DNA of 11,117 nucleotides from Lachnospiraceae bacterium UBA3820. Lineage in GTDB: Bacteria > Bacillota > Clostridia > Lachnospirales > Lachnospiraceae. The translations under genes were made by a program, and so were the position numbers. The stretch lies in NCBI GenBank assembly GCA_002369325.1, contig DFDU01000047.1, positions 1-11,117 on the forward strand, given 5' to 3'. Below the pieces are notes generated by a model. That model had not been told where the DNA came from, made no database searches, and saw only the letters and a list, made by a program, of their open reading frames with translations. This document shows positions 5,212 to 11,117 of the stretch, piece by piece; position 1 is the stretch's first letter, and each line of letters opens with the position of its first letter.

Positions 5212-8200
5212 ATGGCAGTGTCCGGAAAGACAAACGAAAATGTTGTTGCAACCTGTGTCCTTGATACGGCTGCACCGTATAAGATACTTGACTTCGATCA
5301 GGGCTTATGTATTATGACAGGATATTCTCCGAGAGAACTGTCCTCAAAGATCAATACTCTTGATAAGCTTCTTTATGTGGAAGATTTTTCGGAAGCGATA
5401 AAGTCGATCAATTATCAGCTCAGTATATCAAATCTTATTTCATTTCAAAACAGAATAGTTACCAAGACCGGTGAAGTCTTAACCATTCTCTGCAATGGAC
5501 AGGCGTTTTCCTTAAACGACGGCAGAGATGTGCTTCAATGCGTTTTCACGGATATCACCCACCTCGAAAATGCCGCAAACGAAACAGAAAAGGCAAAGAC
5601 AGACCTTGAGATTTTTGCAAATACCGTTCCGAGCGGATTAAGCAAGCACCTTTTGGATAATAATTTAAGCCTCATCTGGGCAAATAATTATTTTTACAAT
5701 ATGTGCGGCTATACTCAGGAAGCCTACAGAGAAAAATTCGGACGCAGCATGCTCTCTCTTATTTTAAGCGAGGACCTTGCAACAGTCATAGATGCGCTCG
5801 CGGATTTGAAGGAAGAAAACAAATCCCAGATTGTCAATTTCAGGATCAAATGTGCCGATGACAGCATCAAATGGGTAAACGCCGTGTTTGCAAGTTCAGG
5901 CGAAACCGTTGAAAACTTTCCTGTTATAAATATAGTTTTATCGGATATCACAAGTCTTAAGGAAGCAGAAATGAAGGCTGCGTTGGAAGAGCAAAAATAT
6001 CTTATCATTTCCGACATCTCGGAAGAGCTCCCTTATGAATACGACATAGCAACCGATACCATCAAGTTTGCGGATAAATTTAATCACATTTTTGAAGGAA
6101 ATTCGGTTATAGAAAAACCTGCGATAAATATGCTTCTTTCCGGACTTGCATCCTCGGACAGCAAAAATGCCATCGAGGAGCTTTTCTATCTTGCAAAAAT
6201 AGGAACCGAATATCACGCCTCCGAGTTTAAATTAAATACAAAAAACGGCGGTTACCAATGGTACTTCACTTCCTTCTCGACCATATACAACGAGCTTGAG
6301 GAGCCTGTAAGAGCCATCGGTCTTTTGCGTAATATCCACGCCCAGAAAGTGGAGCAGCAAAAGCTTATCGAAAAATCGGAAACAGACCAGATGACCGGTC
6401 TTCTTAATAAGGTCACTGCTGAAAATAAAATCAAATCGGCATTAAGAGAATTAAACGGAAATACTTATAACGTATTTATGCTTGTCGATATAGATGATTT
6501 CAAGAGCATAAATGATACATTCGGACACCTTGCCGGAGATGATGTTATCATTTCCATCGCCCAGATCATCAAAGAATCAGCCGGTGAATACGGCTTCGGC
6601 GGTCGTCTCGGCGGAGATGAATTTTGTCTTTTCTTAAGCAACGTTCTTGATATGAAGCTTGCCATAGAAAAGGCCGAGCATGTACTGGACAGAATACGAA
6701 AGCAATATCCTGGAACGGATGATTTACCAAAGGTAACCTTGAGTATAGGTATCGCTTCCACAAATGAGCAGCTTCCTATGACCGTTCTTATGGAAAATGC
6801 CGACACTGCTCTTTACCGGGTTAAGCTCAATGGCAAAAACGGTTATTACTGCTACGAGGAGCACATGGAACGCGCACAGTACATTAACGACCGTGAGACA
6901 CAGCTTCCAAAGAGCACCATCAATGAAATCATGTCAACACTTTTCACGGGAAGCAATACATATACCTGTATAGAACGTTCATTAAAACTTATCGGTGCTT
7001 CCTATCCTATTGATAAAATCTGTATTTACGAATACGGCTTTAACCGGAATTTTGTAGACTGTACCCATCAATGGTGTGCCGAAGGCATAAAAAATGATAT
7101 CACAAGAAAGCAGCATACTCCTTCCACTTCATTTGAGGAAATCAATTCAATGGGAAATGACGGAATAGCTTATTCCTCCGACACCTCATTGCTTAAGCTT
7201 AACAGTTCCAGCATGAATCCTTCCCTCGAAGGGATCAAGAAGCTGGTTCAGTCCGAGATTACTTCAAACGGAAAAATTATCGGATATATTTGCTTTTATA
7301 TAATGGATGTAAACAAAAACTGGTCATCGGAAATTCTTTCGACCTTCAAGCTTTTATTCAAGCTTCTGGCTGAGGCTATCTGTACAAAGCAAAGCCAAAA
7401 GGCGATAGATTTCCTTCGTGACGACACGGCACACGCGTTTGATATTGTTCAAAGCCCGATGATCATAATAGACAAGGATACCTATGATGTGGTTTATTGC
7501 AATGATATAAGCCACGACTACTATCCTGAGGTTTCCGTAGGCTCCAAATGTTATATGTGCATTTCCCAGAAAAATTCGCCTTGCGATGATTGTCCGATGT
7601 ACAAAAGCAGCGGCAAGCCGTTAACTATAGTTAAACACAATAAAACCTTTGACGAAAACCTTGATGCGAAATTTATACCTATCAAATGGAGCATGGGTAA
7701 AAATACATTTCTCATGTCCGTGGCTGCTCATAAGCAGACCAAGGCAGAACGACTTAAGCTTGAGCTTGAGCAGAACCTGAATATAGAAAAGAAGATTGCG
7801 GAGGCCTCCTACAAGGATATCGTTACCGGTCACGGCAACTTCGAAAAATTCAAACTCGAGGCTCAGGAAATACTTAACAAAAACAAAGAATCCAATTTTG
7901 TATTATGCTATTTCAACGTAAAAAGCTTCAAGTATATCAATGAAGCATACGGCTATCAAACAGGTGATGCAACCTTGAAATGTATTGCTGATATACTTAG
8001 TAAAAACATCGGAGAAAACGAAGCATTTTCCCGTGTTATAAACGATACCTTTATCGTACTTTTGCAATATAGCGATAATGCAAGTTTTATGCGCGCATTC
8101 GACAGCATCAAAAATGAGGTTCATGATGCCTGCAGGCTTATTCAGGATAAGTTCTCGGTCGAGTTAATAACGGGTATTCTTATAATCGACGACAGTATGC

Positions 8201-9102
8201 ATGATTATGATATAATGCATCTCGTGGATCGTGCGATTATGACCGAAAAATCCATCGACGAAAAATCCGGTATCAGCTATGCCTACTATGATGACGAATA
8301 CCATAAGCGTATACTCAATGCCGCTCAAATCGAAAACAGCATGTATGACGCTTTGGAAAATGGTGAATTCTGTGCTTATGCACAGCCTAAATACGATATC
8401 AGCACCAATACACTTATCGGCGGTGAGCTTCTTGTAAGATGGCTTTCTCCGACAAGAGGTTTTCTCGAGCCGGGAAGCTTTATTCCTACGTTTGAGAAAA
8501 ACGGATTTATATATAATATTGACTTCTTTATGCTTGAGGAGGCCTGCAAATCCATAAGAAAATTTCTTGATGAGGACATCAGACCGCTTCCGTTCTCGGT
8601 TAACCTTTCAAGGGCGACAGTGGCACACGACGATTTACTTGTCCGCATCCAGAATACCGTTGATAAATATTTCATTCCTCATCACTACATTGAGTTTGAA
8701 ATTACGGAAAGCATATTTGCAGAGCATTATGATGAAATGATAAGTGTTTTAAAACAGCTTAAGGATATGGACTTTCTCATCAATATGGATGATTTCGGTT
8801 CCGGATATTCATCTCTTACATTGCTCAAGGATTTGCCGGTTGATATCATTAAGCTTGATCACGATTTCTTATCACGCTCTGCTTCCAACGACCAGCGTGC
8901 CGTAAGAATTCTTCAGGGAATAATCGATATGGCTCATGCCATGGATATTAAGATTGTAAGTGAAGGTATCGAAACGGACGAACAGCTCGATATGCTCAAG
9001 TCCATCAATTGCGAAATCGGACAGGGCTTCCTTTTTGCAAAGCCGATGCCGATAGATGATTACAACAAGCTTATAATCGAAAGCTCCGGCGAAGAAAGAT
9101 AA
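5212..9102 (+). CDS. Multi-PAS GGDEF/EAL cyclic-di-GMP protein with tandem GGDEF domains
   Basis: A 1296-residue protein with no membrane segment, so probably a cytosolic sensor that makes and/or breaks c-di-GMP. Domains in rough order: PAS (15-120), PAS (130-250), divergent PAS-like (265-375, with GGYQWYFTSFS), GGDEF (390-548), GAF-like (570-725), PAS (735-840), degenerate GGDEF (865-1025), EAL (1040-1290). The first GGDEF has an intact GGDEF motif at 467-471 and the DIDDFKSIND metal-site segment; there is no RxxD inhibitory site five residues before it. The second has INDTF (943-947) in place of GGDEF and is probably inactive. The EAL motif reads ELL, but the catalytic set is kept: E1072, N1131, E1163, D1193 and D1194 in DDFGSGYSSL, K1214, E1251 and Q1271. 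The fourth PAS carries four cysteines (780, 783, 791, 794). The ATG at 5212 has AGGTGG and its own promoter. It is transcribed alone; the net enzymatic direction cannot be told from sequence. Confidence 0.95.
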   Translation: MAVSGKTNENVVATCVLDTAAPYKILDFDQGLCIMTGYSPRELSSKINTLDKLLYVEDFSEAIKSINYQLSISNLISFQNRIVTKTGEVLTILCNGQAFSLNDGRDVLQCVFTDITHLENAANETEKAKTDLEIFANTVPSGLSKHLLDNNLSLIWANNYFYNMCGYTQEAYREKFGRSMLSLILSEDLATVIDALADLKEENKSQIVNFRIKCADDSIKWVNAVFASSGETVENFPVINIVLSDITSLKEAEMKAALEEQKYLIISDISEELPYEYDIATDTIKFADKFNHIFEGNSVIEKPAINMLLSGLASSDSKNAIEELFYLAKIGTEYHASEFKLNTKNGGYQWYFTSFSTIYNELEEPVRAIGLLRNIHAQKVEQQKLIEKSETDQMTGLLNKVTAENKIKSALRELNGNTYNVFMLVDIDDFKSINDTFGHLAGDDVIISIAQIIKESAGEYGFGGRLGGDEFCLFLSNVLDMKLAIEKAEHVLDRIRKQYPGTDDLPKVTLSIGIASTNEQLPMTVLMENADTALYRVKLNGKNGYYCYEEHMERAQYINDRETQLPKSTINEIMSTLFTGSNTYTCIERSLKLIGASYPIDKICIYEYGFNRNFVDCTHQWCAEGIKNDITRKQHTPSTSFEEINSMGNDGIAYSSDTSLLKLNSSSMNPSLEGIKKLVQSEITSNGKIIGYICFYIMDVNKNWSSEILSTFKLLFKLLAEAICTKQSQKAIDFLRDDTAHAFDIVQSPMIIIDKDTYDVVYCNDISHDYYPEVSVGSKCYMCISQKNSPCDDCPMYKSSGKPLTIVKHNKTFDENLDAKFIPIKWSMGKNTFLMSVAAHKQTKAERLKLELEQNLNIEKKIAEASYKDIVTGHGNFEKFKLEAQEILNKNKESNFVLCYFNVKSFKYINEAYGYQTGDATLKCIADILSKNIGENEAFSRVINDTFIVLLQYSDNASFMRAFDSIKNEVHDACRLIQDKFSVELITGILIIDDSMHDYDIMHLVDRAIMTEKSIDEKSGISYAYYDDEYHKRILNAAQIENSMYDALENGEFCAYAQPKYDISTNTLIGGELLVRWLSPTRGFLEPGSFIPTFEKNGFIYNIDFFMLEEACKSIRKFLDEDIRPLPFSVNLSRATVAHDDLLVRIQNTVDKYFIPHHYIEFEITESIFAEHYDEMISVLKQLKDMDFLINMDDFGSGYSSLTLLKDLPVDIIKLDHDFLSRSASNDQRAVRILQGIIDMAHAMDIKIVSEGIETDEQLDMLKSINCEIGQGFLFAKPMPIDDYNKLIIESSGEER

Positions 9103-9136
9103 TTGTAATAAGCTTTTTATCGAAAGTTTCGGTGAA
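9055..9136 (+). repeat. Imperfect direct repeat of the GGDEF-EAL gene tail
   Basis: Bases 9055-9093, coding for the last residues DDYNKLIIESSGEE except the terminal R, recur at 9098-9136 with a 43-base offset; 30 of 39 positions match by hand. The second copy lies mostly after the stop codon, in a different frame relative to the gene, and read in its own frame gives DNCNKLFIESFGEI. Several differences fall at third codon positions. Confidence 0.7.
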
Positions 9137-9143
9137 ATTTCAC
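9121..9143. promoter_or_regulatory. Two adjacent palindromes next to the rpsT -35 box
   Basis: CGAAA-G-TTTCG (9121-9131) is followed directly by the perfect 12-bp palindrome GTGAAATTTCAC (9132-9143), which abuts the TTGACA box at 9144. The position suits an operator or activator site, but the left dyad also lies inside the degenerate duplicate of the upstream gene tail, so either could be incidental. Confidence 0.35.
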
Positions 9144-9172
9144 TTGACATGCGCTGTACTTTTTGATATTCT
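9144..9172 (+). promoter_or_regulatory. Strong sigma-A promoter for rpsT
   Basis: Consensus TTGACA (9144-9149), a 17-base spacer and TATTCT (9167-9172). The predicted start is near 9179, giving a leader of about 140 bases before rpsT. This is the best promoter match in the window, as expected for a ribosomal protein gene. Confidence 0.8.
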
Positions 9173-9178
9173 AACTAT

Positions 9179-9318
9179 TGCGTGTTTGAATGGCACAAGT
9201 AAAAAATTCCAATTGGTCCGATATATCTGGTGGTGTGGGTATGTCGTACGTGTCTTGACCAAATTGAAATTTATATACATACTGTTAACTATTTTTATTT
9301 ATTATGGAGGTGTCTGAT
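9179..9318 (+). promoter_or_regulatory. Candidate structured 5' leader of rpsT
   Basis: The leader from the predicted start to the TTG start codon contains AAATTCCAATTGGTC (9204-9218), which pairs with GACCAAATTGAAATTT (9257-9272), about 14 pairs with one bulge and one mismatch, enclosing a 38-base loop rich in G and U. Ribosomal protein leaders in Firmicutes often carry autoregulatory structures, but I do not recognise this one as a named class. The ribosome site GGAGGT (9306-9311) lies outside the stem. No intrinsic terminator is seen in the leader, so any control would be at translation or RNA stability. Confidence 0.45.
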
Positions 9319-9579
9319 TTGGCTAATATCAAATCTGCTAAGAAGAGAATTAAAGTTATCGAGACTAAGACTTTAAGAAACAAAGCTATCAAGTCTAAGG
9401 TTAAGACTATGATTAAAAAGGTTGAGGCAGCTATCGCAGCAAAGGATAAGGCAGCAGCTGAGGAAGCACTTAAGGTTGCAACTTCAGAGATAAGCAAAGC
9501 AGCTTCAAAGGGAATCTACCACAAGAACAATGCTTCAAGAAAGATTTCCAGATTATCTGTAGCAGTTAATCGTCTTTAA
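9319..9579 (+). CDS. rpsT: 30S ribosomal protein S20
   Basis: An 86-residue, lysine- and alanine-rich primary 16S rRNA-binding protein of the small subunit. The N-terminus MANIKSAKKRIKV and the C-terminal segment GIYHKNNASRKISRLSVAVN are typical of S20, and the length fits the family's usual 85-90 residues. The start is the TTG at 9319, with GGAGGT (9306-9311) seven bases upstream; the in-frame ATG at 9304 overlaps the ribosome site and would add five residues absent from the family. The gene has its own strong promoter and ends in a bidirectional hairpin terminator shared with the convergent holA. Codons are simple and A/T-ending, with many AAG and GCA, consistent with high expression. Identification is certain. 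Confidence 0.97.
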   Translation: MANIKSAKKRIKVIETKTLRNKAIKSKVKTMIKKVEAAIAAKDKAAAEEALKVATSEISKAASKGIYHKNNASRKISRLSVAVNRL

Positions 9580-9586
9580 TATTTAT

Positions 9587-9617
9587 AAAAACGGCAAGCC
9601 GATGGCTTGCCGTTTTT
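9587..9617. terminator. Bidirectional intrinsic terminator between rpsT and holA
   Basis: AAAAACGGCAAGCC (9587-9600), loop GAT, GGCTTGCCGTTTTT (9604-9617): a perfect 14-bp inverted repeat with a GC-rich core and a T-run on each strand. It begins 8 bases after the rpsT stop codon and lies about 65 bases beyond the holA stop codon, so it should end both transcripts. Confidence 0.92.
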
Positions 9618-9631
9618 ATTATCTTTTTTTA

Positions 9632-9653
9632 GTTTGCGTTGCAAACGTTTTTT
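9632..9653 (+). terminator. Second, back-up terminator downstream of rpsT
   Basis: GTTTGC-GTT-GCAAAC (9632-9646) followed by GTTTTTT (9647-9653): a short 6-bp stem with T-run on the plus strand. On the minus strand the hairpin is followed by A residues, so it serves only the rpsT direction. Confidence 0.6.
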
Positions 9654-9681
9654 AGTTCATCTCGTTGTTTCGTCTCATCCG

Positions 9682-10698
9682 TTATTTCAAAAGATTAAGA
9701 ATAAGTACTTCTACAGCCAGATCCTTTTTCATCCTTCCGCTTTTTATGCTGCTGTCAGCATCCACACACATATTTACACTGTCAATAAGCATCTTTGTAT
9801 TATAATTCTTACATAAGGCCATATATTTTTTTGCAATCCATTCCTGTGATTTCAATGCTGCGGCAACCTTCTTTACATCATTGCCGCTTTCCAGGGCCTC
9901 GGCAGTCTTTAAAAGTCTGCTGTATTGTTTTGTTGTAAGTGCCAATATGCTCATGGCATCTGTTTTTAAATATTTTAAATCATCATACAGTTTAAGCACG
10001 CGTGCTTTATTTTTCTTAGATATCTCATCTATCATTTCGAATATCTTATCTTCAACAACATCAGAGCTTAAGATATTCACATCGTTAAGCGTTATTTTTT
10101 TACTTTCATAACCATATGCTTTAAGCTTTTCAACCTCGGTATAAATCCGATTCATATTGCTGCCGGCATTTTCAAGAAGCCTTAAAACTGCTCCGTCCTC
10201 TATGGATATTTCGTCTTCCCTGAAAAGTCCCTGCACCCATCTGATCAAGGTTCTTGAATCGGGCGAATCAAACCTCGCTATAATTCCTTTTTTGGCAAAC
10301 GCATTATAAAGCTTAAGCTTTCCGTCCGTCTTACTCTCAACAAATATAACGATTGTCGTTTCAGGTATATCGCATATAGCCTCGATAAAGCTGTCATCCG
10401 TTTTCTTCGCAAAGAACCCGCTTTCTTCTATGACAACAACTCTTCTTTCCGCGAAAAAGGGCATAGTCTGGGCAATGGATATAATTTCATTTTCCGATAT
10501 GCTTTCATCACGAAAAAGCGAATAATTCATGGTATCCGTTTTGTCTATAAGTGCATTTACAAGCTTGTCTCTGTATTGAAGAATCAAATACTTTTCCTCA
10601 CCCGTAAGAAGATACAGATTACCGAAGCTTCCGCTTTCAATATGTGAATTAATTATCTGCATTCCGTTATTAACTTCTTTTTCCTTCTTTGCAGCCAT
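9682..10698 (-). CDS. holA: DNA polymerase III delta subunit
   Basis: A 338-residue clamp-loader subunit that opens the beta clamp for loading on DNA in the replisome. Features seen: NLYLLTGEEKYL at about 27-38 (in place of the ATPase P-loop, which delta lacks), MPFFAERRVVVIEE at 79-92, GSNMNRIYTEVEKLKAY at about 169-185, KIFEMIDEI near 218, and the C-terminal SSIKSGRMKKDLAVEVLIL near 316-334. All fit the delta family and its usual 330-345 residues. The ATG at 10698 is chosen: AGGA lies 8 bases upstream, whereas a TTG at 10716 sits on the other side of that site. In many Firmicutes holA follows comEC; here the upstream gene is an unrelated cupin, while the rpsT partnership is kept but convergent. 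It has its own promoter and shares the terminator with rpsT. Confidence 0.95.
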   Translation of the reverse strand: MAAKKEKEVNNGMQIINSHIESGSFGNLYLLTGEEKYLILQYRDKLVNALIDKTDTMNYSLFRDESISENEIISIAQTMPFFAERRVVVIEESGFFAKKTDDSFIEAICDIPETTIVIFVESKTDGKLKLYNAFAKKGIIARFDSPDSRTLIRWVQGLFREDEISIEDGAVLRLLENAGSNMNRIYTEVEKLKAYGYESKKITLNDVNILSSDVVEDKIFEMIDEISKKNKARVLKLYDDLKYLKTDAMSILALTTKQYSRLLKTAEALESGNDVKKVAAALKSQEWIAKKYMALCKNYNTKMLIDSVNMCVDADSSIKSGRMKKDLAVEVLILNLLK

Positions 10699-10749
10699 AA
10701 CATTTTTCCTAACCAATATATTTTTATCACTTCATATTACCCAATAAAA

Positions 10750-10778
10750 ATACTATATCATACTTCGTCAAGTATCAA
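10750..10778 (-). promoter_or_regulatory. Sigma-A promoter for holA with a palindrome in its spacer
   Basis: Minus strand: TTGATA (10778-10773), 17 bases, TAGTAT (10755-10750). The dyad ATACTT-CGTC-AAGTAT (10760-10775) fills most of the spacer and overlaps the -35 box, a position where a repressor would block RNA polymerase. The predicted leader is about 45 bases. Confidence 0.55.
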
Positions 10779-10779
10779 G

Positions 10780-10803
10780 AAAAATATTGTATGGAGTACA
10801 ATA
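10780..10803 (-). terminator. Weak terminator after the cupin gene
   Basis: On the minus strand TATTGTA-CTCCA-TACAATA (10803-10785) forms a 7-bp A/T-rich stem followed by T5 (10784-10780), about 45 bases past the cupin stop codon and just upstream of the holA -35 box. The stem is weak, and the 7-5-7 symmetry could equally be an operator. Confidence 0.45.
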
Positions 10804-10849
10804 AAACGAAATGTATCTTATTGCCTCGTCAGGTTATATTTTTTTAAAT

Positions 10850-11117
10850 TTAGTCAATCACTGCCTCACACCACTCCGTGGATGTGTCCTCTCCCGCAAT
10901 CTCTATGGCAAGATGAGAGAACCATGAATCCTTCGCTGCCCCGTGCCAATGCTTTACATTTGCCGGGATATTGATTACCTTACCCGGAGTCATTTCAACC
11001 GCTTCTTTTCCTTCTTCCTGATAATAACCTCTTCCGCCTACACAAATAAGCATCTGACCGCCGCCGCTCTTTGCATGATGGATATGCCAGTGATTTCTGC
11101 ATCCCGGCTCAAAGGTT
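10850..11117 (-). CDS. Cupin-domain protein, C-terminal fragment
   Basis: The gene enters from the right edge; 89 codons to the stop at 10850 are present, starting within TFEPGCRNHWHIHH. This is cupin motif 1, with a histidine cluster (HWHIHH) likely to hold a metal ion, then GGGQMLICVGGRGYYQ and PGKVINIPANVKHWHGA, which is motif 2 with further histidines, and a C-terminal LAIEIAGEDTSTEWCEAV. The pattern matches small cupins often found next to, or fused to, carboxymuconolactone decarboxylase-like domains in clostridia; the missing N-terminal part cannot be judged. The internal ATG at 11053 is not the true start, since homologous sequence continues upstream to the edge. Substrate unknown. It reads towards holA, separated by 151 bases holding a weak hairpin and the holA promoter. 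Confidence 0.85.
   Translation of the reverse strand, partial: TFEPGCRNHWHIHHAKSGGGQMLICVGGRGYYQEEGKEAVEMTPGKVINIPANVKHWHGAAKDSWFSHLAIEIAGEDTSTEWCEAVID

Overview
The window looks like chromosomal DNA from a low-to-mid GC clostridial Firmicute, most likely a member of the Lachnospiraceae. The pointers are a PurO-type IMP cyclohydrolase beside a stand-alone AICAR transformylase, a clostridial-style GlgB with two N-terminal beta-sandwich domains, a SanA/YdcF (DUF218) membrane protein, sigma-A-like promoters, strong GGAGG Shine-Dalgarno sites and frequent TTG starts. The genus cannot be fixed by eye. No prophage, CRISPR array, transposase gene, tRNA or rRNA is visible.

Layout. Bases 1-925 (minus strand) hold the last two steps of IMP synthesis: a purO-like cyclohydrolase followed by the 5' end of an AICAR formyltransferase that runs off the left edge. 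Bases 1033-1743 (minus) encode a DUF218/SanA-like membrane-anchored protein. Bases 1744-2073 are a non-coding gap almost filled by a 300-bp imperfect palindrome (1764-2063) whose ends are themselves hairpins, resembling a MITE or REPIN-like element. Bases 2074-4302 (minus) are glgB (glycogen branching enzyme), preceded by a four-helix membrane protein of probable DUF1461/TIGR01906 type (4376-5023, minus). A divergent promoter region (5024-5211) separates it from a 1296-residue cytosolic c-di-GMP signalling protein (5212-9102, plus) with the order PAS-PAS-PAS-GGDEF-GAF-like-PAS(Cys4)-degenerate GGDEF-EAL. Bases 9103-9318 hold a decayed copy of the tail of that gene, a very good sigma-A promoter and a possibly structured leader for rpsT (9319-9579, plus). 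rpsT converges with holA (9682-10698, minus) on a shared bidirectional terminator. The right edge carries the C-terminal part of a cupin protein (10850 to the end, minus).

The genes are mostly housekeeping functions (purine synthesis, glycogen, replication clamp loader, ribosome) with one large second-messenger enzyme among them. No single operon links them; only the purO/AICAR-transformylase pair is an obvious functional unit. The most unusual signals are the 300-bp palindromic element with two competing central pairings, the duplicated gene tail after the GGDEF-EAL gene, the four-cysteine PAS domain inside that protein, and the rpsT leader. I did not find convincing evidence of a wholly new multi-gene system.
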